From positions 39,135,660 to 39,199,659 of the forward strand of contig NC_067206.1 in NCBI RefSeq assembly GCF_026262505.1: a stretch of DNA of 64,000 bases, read 5' to 3'. A program made the position numbers and the translations under genes. The stretch's first letter is position 1, and the number at the start of each line of letters is the position of its first letter. The notes below the pieces were generated by a model. That model made no database searches. It was not told where the DNA came from and saw only the letters and a list, made by a program, of their open reading frames with translations. Shown here piece by piece: positions 1-8,692 of the stretch. The stretch comes from Trichomonas vaginalis G3. Taxonomy: Eukaryota; Parabasalia; Trichomonadida; Trichomonadidae.

Positions 1-729
1 TATTTGACTCCTTGTTTCTTGCATCCAACCAGATAAAGTTTTAATAGTATCCGAACCATTTGAAATGAAGTTCAAAGCATTTTTAACGTCATCTAAAACT
101 TCTTCACCAAGTACTGCCCATATCTTTCCGATTTGGTATTGAAGAACTCCATATGAAGCAGCTGTTAAACCAGTATTTATAAGGTTCCATATCCATGATT
201 TAGCAGTTTTTCCATCCTTTCCATCTTCACCATCCAAACCGTTTTCGCCTTGAGGTCCTTGTATTCCTTGTATTCCTTGTGGTCCTTGAGGTCCAGTGTC
301 ACCCTTCTCTCCTTTCAGTTCATCTTTATGTTCGTTATAATATTCTAATGTCATAAGGTGTACATCATTACTGCTACCAGCAACGCCGAGAATTTGTTTC
401 TCATTCATGACTAAATTCTTTAGGCATTTAATGTTGTCGTCAAATCGAAAGCTCTTTAACAATTCAATGAGAACATTTAATACTTTCACTAATGAGGCAT
501 CTACTGTAGAATTTATATATTGCACCGTTCCATCATTTATGATGGGAACCTTGCTTGTTGTAATGAATGGGTCATAAGTGTTAAAAGTATCGAAATCAAT
601 GACTTTTTTAGTTTTTCCATCGTCAATGACTAAATCATTGCCTTCCACTGTTAAAGTTGAGTTTTCATTTACTAGTTCATGTGCTCTTCTTGCTTCATTT
701 GTTTCATACGCATATGCAGCAATAGTCAT
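1..729 (-). CDS. Fibre-like protein with collagen-type Gly-X-Y shaft (3' end outside window)
   Basis: The reading frame opens at ATG 727-729 and runs leftward, open, to the window edge (about 243 codons). The N-terminus MTIAAYAYE matches the start of the fibre gene at 22023 (MSIAAYAYE), and the 35 bases upstream are identical. A segment with a PFI/VPII..DGT..STV pattern follows, which recurs as three repeats in the 22023 gene. From about residue 148 there is a run of roughly ten Gly-X-Y triplets (GPQGPQGIQGIQGPQG), typical of trimeric collagen-like phage and virus fibres. A hydrophobic/aromatic segment follows. I infer an appendage or receptor-binding protein of the particle. It is transcribed divergently from the minor capsid gene at 747; a TCATTA string 9 bp before the ATG could serve as initiator. 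Confidence 0.7.
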   Translation of the reverse strand, partial: MTIAAYAYETNEARRAHELVNENSTLTVEGNDLVIDDGKTKKVIDFDTFNTYDPFITTSKVPIINDGTVQYINSTVDASLVKVLNVLIELLKSFRFDDNIKCLKNLVMNEKQILGVAGSSNDVHLMTLEYYNEHKDELKGEKGDTGPQGPQGIQGIQGPQGENGLDGEDGKDGKTAKSWIWNLINTGLTAASYGVLQYQIGKIWAVLGEEVLDDVKNALNFISNGSDTIKTLSGWMQETRSQI

Positions 730-746
730 ATTTTAATGAGAATAAA

Positions 747-1510
747 ATGTTGTTCTATTTGCAAAGTACAGACCCAAACGAATACGGGACAGTAAAGCTA
801 CAAACAAACTTAGGTCTTCAGAATGAAGCACTTGCTTTCAGAGTTGTTGACTTCAATACTATCGCAACTTTTGTCATAACAGATGAAACAGATTTCATAG
901 AGATTGAAATAGATGACAAAAGAAGTGTTATAACATTTCCTAACAGAGCTGGGTATAGAATAGATAAAATTGCTGGAGTCATAATACTCTCATAAATGAA
1001 GAAACTATTGACAACATAGATGTCGAACTCTCTTCTGAGGGAACATTGAAGTTCAGCAGCGAGAAAGAGTTCAAGATAACACGAATGAGTCATAGAGTTC
1101 AACTTCTTTTGGGTGCATACCATATGACATTTCCTTTGAAAGGTGTTGACAAAACGATTGAGATGAAATCTGTTCCATACGTATGTTATGGTAATTGTTT
1201 ATACATTGAGTCTAAAATAGCTAATGTCACAGGCATTTCAGGAGTTAATAGTAAAGGTTCAGTAGAATATAAATCCTTCTGTTATGCAGTCAATTCAATG
1301 TTCATTCCAAACGTTCCTGTCATAGCAACTCATTTAGGTAAATGGGTTCGCATTAGTCCTCATAATTTGAAAGACATGCAATTCAGACTTGTTGACTTTC
1401 AAGGAGAGCCTGTAGAACTGAAGGCACCAGTGCGAATGACTGTTGAAGTTGACTTTTTAGAAAATATTAAATGCAACAGCTTACAAGAGAACTCAGAGCT
1501 AAAAATATAA
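747..1510 (+). pseudogene. Minor capsid protein-like gene (broken, about one break)
   Basis: This gene encodes a beta-rich protein whose C-terminal part carries the signature FRLVDFQGEPVELKAPVRM. The same pattern ends the 236-aa protein at 58723 (FRITDLFDCDLEF) and a fragment in element E (TLTLVDANFVPVKLL near 47860). It lies beside the fibre gene and near the ATPase, which fits the minor capsid/penton genes of Polintons. That assignment comes from gene context and pattern, not from a database match. The frame is broken about once. The B copy (about 21240-22010) is more decayed. Confidence 0.6.
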
Positions 1511-1713
1511 AGTATGAATGTTATGTATTAGGTCATGAACTTTGGTTGTTGCTGTTTGATGAAACAAATGAGTTAGTTATGTCAGTCAAGAGAACAGAAA
1601 AATATTGTGTTAGTGAAAACTGCACCAAGTCAATAAGATTAGGTTTGCATTATGAAGATGAGTTCGATACTGTTGAAGAAGTTTTGGATAGATATTACAA
1701 ATTGCTAACTTGA
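1471..1713 (+). CDS. Small conserved protein overlapping the minor capsid gene
   Basis: An 80-aa frame starts inside the last 40 bases of the minor capsid gene and runs in another frame. It is rich in Leu and in charged residues and ends with an acidic stretch EEVLDRYYKLL. A comparable short gene with a similar ending (ESLDEVL-type) lies next to the minor capsid gene of element E near 47003, and a decayed copy lies in B at about 21040-21280. Conserved position next to the minor capsid gene argues that it is real. I do not recognise its function; no signal peptide or membrane segment is evident. Confidence 0.5.
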   Translation: MQQLTRELRAKNIKYECYVLGHELWLLLFDETNELVMSVKRTEKYCVSENCTKSIRLGLHYEDEFDTVEEVLDRYYKLLT

Positions 1714-1719
1714 AATTTT

Positions 1720-1766
1720 TTGACTGACGGCGCAAAGCGCCAAGACCGAAGGTCCTGACTGCTTTA
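1720..1766. repeat. Double GC-rich mini-hairpin, present in A but absent from B
   Basis: Two short stem-loops stand side by side in AT-rich DNA: GGCGCAAAGCGCC (1729-1741) and GACCGAAGGTC (1744-1754). The otherwise near-identical B copy (around 21040) goes directly from the end of the small gene to the following TTTAATTTAC and lacks about 58 bases, hairpins included. The segment separates convergent genes. It could be a tiny mobile hairpin or a terminator-like structure. Confidence 0.6.
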
Positions 1767-1783
1767 ATTTACTAAAACATATT

Positions 1784-2377
1784 TCAAGCAAAGTTTATAT
1801 TCTGTTGAAAGTTTTGTATATCATTCGAATATTTATACTTAAACTCAACTCCTGTAGTTCCTGGTGTTTCAATGATGCGGATGTTACCTATTTTCATGAA
1901 TAGTGGAGTTTGACCACAGCATTCGATTTCAGGGTCGAGATAGTCAATGACACATTGTTTCCCTGTTATTCGTGATATAACATTTTCAAGGTCCTCCTTT
2001 GTTAGAATTATTTGGTTCTTGCTTATAAGATTTGTCAAAAGCTTCTTATCGTCTTTGAGTAAAATTGTTTGGTATAACTGAAGAAGGTAATGGTCTACGT
2101 TATCTGAAGGATTTGTTTGAACATTTGTGTAAGGGTTGTCGTTGGCTTCTCTTGAAAGAATTTGGTCCAGTGGTGGATACTCTAACTTAACATCTGATGT
2201 AGCGTTAGCGTTTGAAGCTGAGTTTAAATTCACCGACTTAAGTTCTGGTTCTTTTTCTTTCAAACACTCTGAACTATAGTTCTTTATGACAATATTGTTT
2301 GTCGTTCGTGAGTCAACATTTGCTGTTGGTTCAATTGGAACATTAACGGCACCAGCTAAGATGGATTTGCTTCTCAT
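1784..2377 (-). CDS. Conserved Maverick protein with Cys-Cys-Gly motif, unknown role
   Basis: This is a complete 197-aa frame. The N-terminal half (about 1-85) is polar and probably disordered. The C-terminal half is helical and then beta, with the motif PEIECCGQ near residue 150. The same arrangement occurs at 57526-58227 (EVSCCGTV) and in the decayed element E (DISCCGV near 46850), each time close to the minor capsid gene. It is therefore a core virion-module protein of these elements, though I cannot assign a function. It is divergent from the gene starting at 2403, with only about 25 bp between the start codons, so one AT-rich spacer must hold both promoters. Confidence 0.65.
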   Translation of the reverse strand: MRSKSILAGAVNVPIEPTANVDSRTTNNIVIKNYSSECLKEKEPELKSVNLNSASNANATSDVKLEYPPLDQILSREANDNPYTNVQTNPSDNVDHYLLQLYQTILLKDDKKLLTNLISKNQIILTKEDLENVISRITGKQCVIDYLDPEIECCGQTPLFMKIGNIRIIETPGTTGVEFKYKYSNDIQNFQQNINFA

Positions 2378-2402
2378 TTCATATAGAATAAAAACCTTTT
2401 AT

Positions 2403-2804
2403 ATGTATGAAATGAACAATATACTCGACAAGGGTTTGAATGTAAAGCTAACGAATGAAAATATTGTTGAATTCACTGAGACAGGTGCTGTGTATAAAGA
2501 TGTAGAACTACTGAACAAAAGAGCTAAGGGAAGAAGCAGGAACATGAACAAAGGGTGGAAGCCTATAAAAATTTATGTCAATGATGGCTCAGGAGGTTCA
2601 AACATAAAGTATGCAGAAAGTTATAGAGTTTATGCTCTCAAAGGTGAAAAGCCTTCATTTAAGAACAGCTATTCTAACGCATATCCTCAAAAGCTAACGG
2701 ATGGGGAAGTGGATGATATGAATGACAGCAAAAATATTAACAGAAATGGCGACAGAGATGCATGGAATTTGTTTACCATCAGTCAATTGAAGGTTAAACT
2801 TTAA
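2403..2804 (+). CDS. Conserved Maverick virion-module protein, unknown role
   Basis: A 133-aa protein; the ATG at 2403 is preferred because any earlier start would run into the divergent gene. It contains IKIYVNDGSGGSNIKYAESY followed by a Tyr-Ser-Asn-Ala-Tyr-Pro segment. The 300-aa protein at 56538 has the same layout ([16 protein letters not shown], then YNECYP). B carries an intact, almost identical copy at 19992-20393. It converges on the ATPase gene and overlaps its end by 4 bp. I infer a structural or assembly role from constant linkage to ATPase and capsid genes. Confidence 0.6.
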   Translation: MYEMNNILDKGLNVKLTNENIVEFTETGAVYKDVELLNKRAKGRSRNMNKGWKPIKIYVNDGSGGSNIKYAESYRVYALKGEKPSFKNSYSNAYPQKLTDGEVDDMNDSKNINRNGDRDAWNLFTISQLKVKL

Positions 2805-3688
2805 AACAATGTTGGTCGTTCCCATGGAATATTTTTGACTTTAATGGTATTAGTCATGATATGAATCTCAAGGTATGAACGAGGAGAGATGAGAGACTTA
2901 TATGCTTCCCAAATTTCTTCAAAAGGTAATGTTATACCTGACTGTTTCCAAATGAGTTCAATATCATAGCGTGAGAAACCTTGAAAGATAACGAAGTCAG
3001 TTATGAGACGTTTTATGTTTAAAGCTAAAAACCTCCATGTTTGCATAAGTATTGCTACAGTTAAGTGGTAATGTCTGACTTTAGTTATGATGTTAGCTAA
3101 TGGTGAGTCAGGCTTTGAAACTAAACCTTTTCCGGCGAAGTCGTCACAAACTAATAAAGTGTTTGATGGATATTTTTTGAAGGGGTATTTTGAAAGTTTT
3201 GATAGAATGTAATTTGTAAGTCGTTTCATATCGTAAACTCCTGAGTACTGACGTAAGTGGTGTTTGTCAGTAATTCTTTCCATCTCCTCAGAAGTCTTTT
3301 GCATTCCTGACTGTATAAATTCAACGATGGCATAATATTTCCTCTTACATCGAATGTAACGTTGAAGAAATTCAATGAGTTCACTGTCTGGAACTTTAAC
3401 GACAGAGGCTTGAACTTTTGACATAAATGTTTTCGCTGTTGAGTCCATAGAGTCTGAAGTTGCTGATATAATGATTTGGTCATAATATGAGTCATTTCCT
3501 AAACGTTCTGTTATGAGTATATGACGAATGAGGTTAAATGTCTTACCTGAACCCATCTTTCCACAATAGAAATACGCACCATTTGAACAGAACTCATAGT
3601 CCTTACTGAAAGGAAGAATAAGAGAACTGTTGAGCTTTTCACTGCTTTCATTCATGTCTTCATCTACGTCATGTATTAAATGCTTCAT
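2801..3688 (-). CDS. A32-like genome-packaging ATPase (FtsK-HerA superfamily)
   Basis: A complete 295-aa frame. Walker A is GKMGSGKT near residue 44, and Walker B is LLVCDDF near residue 183. Beyond these lie a polar sensor-type segment (TVAILMQTWRF) and a C-terminal domain typical of Polinton/virophage packaging ATPases. Such enzymes pump DNA into preformed capsids. The gene is divergent from the capsid-type gene at 3703 with a 14-bp spacer, and converges with the 2403 gene. B has a broken copy (19109-19980), E another (50270-51143) and D a divergent intact one (55682). Confidence 0.88.
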   Translation of the reverse strand: MKHLIHDVDEDMNESSEKLNSSLILPFSKDYEFCSNGAYFYCGKMGSGKTFNLIRHILITERLGNDSYYDQIIISATSDSMDSTAKTFMSKVQASVVKVPDSELIEFLQRYIRCKRKYYAIVEFIQSGMQKTSEEMERITDKHHLRQYSGVYDMKRLTNYILSKLSKYPFKKYPSNTLLVCDDFAGKGLVSKPDSPLANIITKVRHYHLTVAILMQTWRFLALNIKRLITDFVIFQGFSRYDIELIWKQSGITLPFEEIWEAYKSLISPRSYLEIHIMTNTIKVKNIPWERPTLF

Positions 3689-3702
3689 TTTATCTCCATT
3701 AA

Positions 3703-4470
3703 AAATGCAAGTCAGAAATATTCAGAACATAGCACCGAGTCTAACTGACAAGAGTATAAAGATATACTATGAACATGTTATGATGAAACCAACCAAAATT
3801 CAAGAAAGTCAGTATACTTATGAATATCCAAGACACTGGGTAGAGTATGTAGGAGGTGAGAAAGCTATTGAAATCAGACAGGTTCGAAGTATTCCAGCAG
3901 GAAGAACAATATTATTGAAGAACTTTAATGTTTTGAGATATAATGATGAAACAAAGAAGCAAGATAGTTTCCCTGTTGCTGTGTATGTGAACTTAGATAC
4001 AGGAGATGACATGAAAGTTTTTAACACAAAGCTTCAAACGGTAGTGAGAGAACAACTGACTGCGGAAGGACATCCATTACCTTCAGAAGTTACCATAGCA
4101 TATAATTTTGAAACAAACTCAATAGATTTTAAAGTCATCTCTGCAAAGAAGTCAGGTTTTACATTTAATGAAGCAGATGTATATTCGAATGAAAACTTCA
4201 AAGCTATTGTATGGTTAGATAATGACGATTGCTTTAAGAAAATATTTAAATTCAGTGACTCAACGATGTCAATAGATGACCTTCGTGGAATGTTACCATC
4301 GACGTTTACAGTAGAAGGTTCAGCAGGATTGCTTACAAGATTGTCAATTGGTGGTATTTGGTCTCGTGAGAACATTGTTATAAAATCCAGTATAAGTGAA
4401 TTTGCTGAAGAATCTATATTATGTCTTTCAAACTATATGTATTCGCCGCCGAAGCATTATAGTATAACAA
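3703..4470 (+). pseudogene. Capsid-type (penton-like) protein, 3' end lost
   Basis: The protein begins MQVRNIQNIAPSLTDKSIKI and is beta-rich, with YPRHWVEYVGGEKAIEI near residue 42. A FPTDWIVNINEEKYIGI-type segment appears in the capsid-like gene at 34433-34936, and a related one in D at 58224-58703, so these look like members of one jelly-roll-type minor capsid family. The A copy follows the B copy closely and then diverges at about 4470, where the element is truncated. ATG 3703 is chosen because it lies just outside the divergent ATPase gene and matches the start of the B copy. Confidence 0.55.
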
Positions 4471-4825
4471 ACATAATACTTCATTTTTAAGATTTCACAG
4501 CTAAATCTACTTCAGTTGATACTATAGTATGTTGAGGCAATTATAAACGATTTGAAACGCTCATATTCAATGAGAATCATCCTATTTAATTGCATAAATT
4601 TTATTAACATATGTGTTTGATAGCATAATATGATAGAGTATATGCTAGGCCATATAATGCCAAAGTTGAAAGACATGATGATTAGTATTGGAAGATTTTC
4701 AAGCTAATCTAGGATTTTGACACGTAAATTTTGTCAGAAATAGTGAAATTTTGGTCTTGGTCACGCCCGTAACAAAAATTTTGGTCTTCCCTCTAATGCT
4801 TATATAAAACATATATTTAAATCAT
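4471..4825. other. Spacer between Maverick fragment and inverted-repeat element
   Basis: AT-rich DNA with no convincing frame and no match that I can see to the other elements. It is the flank in which both the truncated Maverick and the inverted-repeat element ended up. Confidence 0.5.
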
Positions 4826-4826
4826 T

Positions 4827-6559
4827 GGGGAGAAGCTTCCTAAACTTTTTAATCCCATAAATATGGTCATTATCTGGAATAAAGAGTTAAGCGTCATATG
4901 TCACTTTTTGTACTAAGGAAACATCGACTTTATGCGTTATGACTTTTCGATGAGGAAACAAGTGTTCACGTATTATAAACTTCCTTATTCCAATAAACCG
5001 ACCCTAAACATAATTAATTCTAAGAATGATAATGGTCTCTTTTCTATGATAACCAAATCAATTTGGTTATCATAGTAAAGCACCAAAAACAGGAATAGGA
5101 ATCAACAATATGGAATCACGAATCAACTCTAACAAAATGGAATTGGAAAATTCTTGCATCCATTCTTTATTTATGCAAAATTTAAATTTCAAACAAAATT
5201 CTCGTACTATTCTCAATAAGATTTGCGGAAACTTATTATTACTCTTATACGAAAGAAGATTTTTCATGCTAATTTTATCGAAGAACTTTATCTTGCAAAA
5301 TAAAATACTCATTTCCTAGAAACTTAGACTAAAAACGGTAACAATGAATAAACTTCAGTCTAAAAATTAAATTCGTACTATTGTAATTAAATACTTATCT
5401 TTATAAACAAATATCATTTTTTTTTCCAGTGAAAAAAAGATGTGACTTTTATTGATTGATTGTTTGTAAACATTGCACTTTGAATAAGTATATTTTGTTT
5501 AAATTTGCACTTGGAATAAATATACAAAACAACACTGAAATTCCAGCTACTTTTCAATACTAATCATTTTTAAACATTCATTGTCCGTTGATTAGTAAGG
5601 CAAATGTTCGATTTTGAGCATGCATATTCAGTGAATGAATGCATTAATTAAAATCAATGAAGGAAAGGGGATAAAACATGAATTGCAACTATGTCGCTAT
5701 AAAGATATATGTCTCACAAATTGTTAGAATAGAGTTCTTTCATAATGATTGAATATTCTTTCCTATTTTGGTTATTACACGGAATTTCCTTCCTAAACAT
5801 ATAATGTCTTCCTTATAAAATGACTTACTTTCTTTGAAAGCTAGTATATTTTAACATTTTTGAAAATTTTTATATTTTTTTTTTAGTTTTTATTAAAACA
5901 ATAGAGATTTAAGTATATCCCCTCTAAAATAAGTGTTAATAGTATAAAATCAGGTTAAATTTGATCTAATATGAGTAAAAATGTAAAAAAGAACACACTC
6001 ATTTTGCATGTAAAGGAATAATCAGAGTTATTCAATAACATTTTACGTATTAAATTATGGAATTACGATATCTTTTGAACAAAATTCAACGTAATTAGCA
6101 GAATGAATTTTAAAAATTGCTAAAAGAATGATGTACATTGATCATGCATTAAAGTATCTTAATAAAAATGCAGTAATATACAATGATGAGCAAAGCAGAT
6201 TTGAATCAGAAAGAAGATTTGCTTAAAAAATCAGTTGAGTCTTCTCTAGTTTCCATATTGCCTATTCCTGTTTAAACGCGGTTATTCCTATTCCTGTTTT
6301 TGGTGCTTTACTATGATAACCAAATTGATTTGGTTATCATAGAAAAGAGACCATTATCATTCTTAGAATTAATTATGTTTAGGGTCGGTTTATTGGAATA
6401 AGGAAGTTTATAATACGTGAACACTTGTTTCCTCATCGAAAAGTCATAACGCATAAAGTCGATGTTTCCTTAGTACAAAAAGTGACATATGACGCTTAAC
6501 TCTTTATTTCAGATAATGACCATATTTATGGGATTAAAAAGTTTAGGAAGCTTCTCCCC
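4827..6559. mobile_element. 1.73 kb non-autonomous element with 276-bp terminal inverted repeats
   Basis: The left arm (4827-5102) and right arm (6284-6559) are near-perfect reverse complements, starting GGGGAGAAGCTTCC and ending CCAAAAACAGGAATAGGAAT. Each arm holds a 32-bp palindrome (5044-5075 and 6311-6342) built from CTATGATAACCAAAT. The 1.18 kb interior is AT-rich with no credible gene. Long arms without a coding core suggest a non-autonomous, Mutator-like (MULE) foldback transposon, a type known from trichomonads. Flanking 9-mers (TTAAATCAT / TTATTTTAT) agree at only 6 of 9 bases, so target duplication is uncertain. The right arm ends 45 bp before the PQ-loop gene. High arm identity implies recent insertion or arm conversion. 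Confidence 0.8.
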
Positions 6560-6604
6560 ATTATTTTATGGATGTGAATAAAAAATTTGACAATTTGACA
6601 TAAA

Positions 6605-7261
6605 ATGGAACCAGAACATGTTGCGAAAATTTGCGGGTACGCTTCTGCGACGTTTTACTTTTTAGTTGATTTGCCACAGATATATTTAAATTTCCGTACG
6701 AAATCAACAGAAGGATTCAGTTCTTTAGCAGTTTGCCTAAGAATGATAGGAAATTCATTTAATTTTGCGCTCTGTTTTGCAGAAAAAAGATCATTAGAAC
6801 TTATTTTCCCGTCATTGATTCTATTTGTCGTACATCTTATTCAGATTTTCCAATTTGTTTGGACAAGGCGTGCCAAACCATATCTTATCTTTTATTCAAT
6901 ACCAGTTGTAGCGTTTCTTGTTGTTTTTCTCATTCCTTCCTCAAATTTCATCACAAGATACTTTAATTCGGCTTCACAAGTAATTTGCTCAGTTCCATAC
7001 TTTTACGCATGCATAAGAATACGATCTACATTAGGAATTTCATTATTTGGTTTACATTTGAATTTCACTGCTTCAATTCTTGGAATTTTAATGTGTATGA
7101 TTAACTGTCAACCAGATAATGTGATATGGATGTTCTATTTCATATCAGTTATGTACTCTGTCATTGGTTTTGGCCTAGCTTTTGCATATGATGAATACAG
7201 AATCTTTGATTCTGCATCCAAGCACTCCAAGAAGGATGTTCTCAGATTGGAACCTATTTAA
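6605..7261 (+). CDS. PQ-loop repeat membrane protein
   Basis: A 218-aa protein with about seven hydrophobic segments. The first PQ-loop is clear: LVDLPQIYLNFRTKSTEGFS at residues 21-40. The second, near residues 131-150 (SVPYFYACIRIRSTLGIS), keeps the shape but has PY where PQ is usual. Length, seven segments and two loops fit the PQ-loop/MtN3 family (cystinosin, PQLC2/Ypq-type lysosomal amino-acid carriers and relatives). I infer an endolysosomal or Golgi small-solute carrier; the substrate cannot be told. The inverted-repeat element ends only 45 bp before the ATG, so the native promoter may have been replaced or contributed by that element. Confidence 0.85.
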   Translation: MEPEHVAKICGYASATFYFLVDLPQIYLNFRTKSTEGFSSLAVCLRMIGNSFNFALCFAEKRSLELIFPSLILFVVHLIQIFQFVWTRRAKPYLIFYSIPVVAFLVVFLIPSSNFITRYFNSASQVICSVPYFYACIRIRSTLGISLFGLHLNFTASILGILMCMINCQPDNVIWMFYFISVMYSVIGFGLAFAYDEYRIFDSASKHSKKDVLRLEPI

Positions 7262-7647
7262 TCATATGGATTTTTGGTTTCTTCTTGTTTTTTTATTATT
7301 ACTAAATATTTATTTAAAAAACATGCGATCAAAGCATTATTTCTTTTGAGTTATTAATGTATCTATGTAAATGAGTAAGTTTCATAAAGATTTTCATCAA
7401 AATTATTCAAATTTTTACCATTTGTTTTATTTTTATTTCGTTAACATAGTTAGCATAGTTAACAGCACTGAGGCACATTTGCATATAATATATTCACTGA
7501 ATATCGGAATTAATGAACATCTAAGCAAATATTGTTATTTGCAATAGGTATTTCGTCTTCTAGGTTCATAGTTTAAAAAGTAAATAAACATTAAGTAGTA
7601 TTAAATATAGAATTTAACAGAAAACAAAATAAAAAATATAAAAAAAT
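7262..7647. other. Intergenic spacer between convergent host genes
   Basis: About 390 bp of AT-rich sequence between two genes that end towards each other. It contains a short direct repeat (GTTAACATAGTTAGCATAG near 7440) and no RNA gene or frame that I can support. Confidence 0.5.
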
Positions 7648-8337
7648 TTATCTCGAAACAATTTGGAGAAGACCGAATGTGATCATCATGCAGATGCCTG
7701 AAACAAGATTCGGCATGAATGATTTCGTTTGTGAAGTTGGATCTAAAAAGGCTGATTTAAGTTTCAGGAACAAAAGAACGCCTGCAACGGAGCCAAAGAT
7801 AAATGATATTAAGATGTCGGCTGACCGGCCAGCAATAAGACAGATAAATGTAGAAATTAAGTTTGTAGACATTAGATAGCCAATTAATGACATGATAGAT
7901 ATCAAAGATGGAGAATCTAATTGTTTTGTAAAATATTTCCATGCAATAGGTCCGCCAAAAACAAAGATAAAAACTATTAAATTTGCAAAAACATATTTTC
8001 CAAAACTAAAGTATTTCTTTTTGAGACTAATCATTCTAGATATGCTTCCAAATACTATAGATAGAAAAGAAATTGTGATTGAGATCCAAAGGGGACCAAA
8101 AAGATCTGGTGGAACAGAATTGACAAAAAACTTTGAATCTGCTGGATTAATAGCAATTAGTATGCGTTTCAGTACATCCATTGTATCAATGTTAAAGAAT
8201 TGGCGATAAAACTTTATCGAAAAAACTGAAATTTGTGATAAATCTTCATTATCATGAGGTTCTGGTTCTACCATGACATGCTCTGGAGGTAATTCTTGCT
8301 GAAGTTGAGAGAAAATTAAATCATCCTGATCTGACAT
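7648..8337 (-). CDS. Yip1-domain (YIPF-type) membrane protein
   Basis: A 229-aa protein. The N-terminal cytosolic tail (1-~75) is acidic and polar. FFNIDTMDVLKRILIAINP at 47-65 comes next, then DLFGPLWISITISFLSI, a good match to the Yip1 signature (DLYGPFW). About five membrane segments fill residues 85-228. Yip1/YIPF proteins sit in ER-Golgi membranes and bind Rab GTPases in vesicle trafficking. The start is fixed by MSDQDD at 8337; no longer frame is available. Nothing looks degraded, and the gene lies alone on the minus strand, convergent with the PQ-loop gene. Confidence 0.78.
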   Translation of the reverse strand: MSDQDDLIFSQLQQELPPEHVMVEPEPHDNEDLSQISVFSIKFYRQFFNIDTMDVLKRILIAINPADSKFFVNSVPPDLFGPLWISITISFLSIVFGSISRMISLKKKYFSFGKYVFANLIVFIFVFGGPIAWKYFTKQLDSPSLISIMSLIGYLMSTNLISTFICLIAGRSADILISFIFGSVAGVLLFLKLKSAFLDPTSQTKSFMPNLVSGICMMITFGLLQIVSR

Positions 8338-8692
8338 GTAATTTTGTCACTTTTTGTAAAAAATAATCTAAACGTTCATTTGGCATCAATCAAAAATTAT
8401 TATTGCAATAAACTATCCTATGTATTTTATTTTGGTTTCCAAACAAAATCAGATAATGTTGCCTAATCATTCGAATAAAGATCATCTCTAGTATGCAAGG
8501 AAGTAAATTGTTGATTGATTATATTGTCCACAGTAACAATATTTATGTGCAATAGAGATGATTGATAAATCATATTTTCTAAAATATCATATTTGATTGA
8601 TCAAAGAACTTATATATGAAGTATAGGTTTTAAAAGTGAGAAATTTTATAAAACACAAATCAAATATTTATCATGGTAACATAAAAATGAAA
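8338..8692. other. Intergenic spacer
   Basis: AT-rich, about 355 bp between two minus-strand genes. It must hold the promoter of the Yip1-type gene and the 3' end of its upstream neighbour. No RNA gene or repeat is evident. Confidence 0.45.

Larger units (their letters stand above)
1..4470 (-). mobile_element. Maverick/Polinton fragment A
   Basis: This is part of a virus-like Maverick/Polinton element. It holds, in order, a fibre gene, a minor capsid gene, a small overlapping gene, a conserved unknown, a second conserved unknown, an A32-type packaging ATPase and a capsid-type gene. The same block occurs in reverse orientation at about 18340-22020 in element B and is almost identical there, so the two copies separated recently. 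The match to B stops abruptly near 4470, inside the capsid-type gene, so the copy is truncated on that side; the other side leaves the window. It has only one or two internal breaks. No termini, integrase or polymerase lie inside the window. Confidence 0.9.

Noticed and set aside
5070-5319. Two overlapping frames inside the inverted-repeat element
   Set aside because: Short, low-complexity and antisense to each other; one runs into the arm sequence, so neither is credible as a gene.
4818-6568. 9-bp target duplication proving a MULE
   Set aside because: The flanks agree at only 6 of 9 bases; too weak to count as a duplication.
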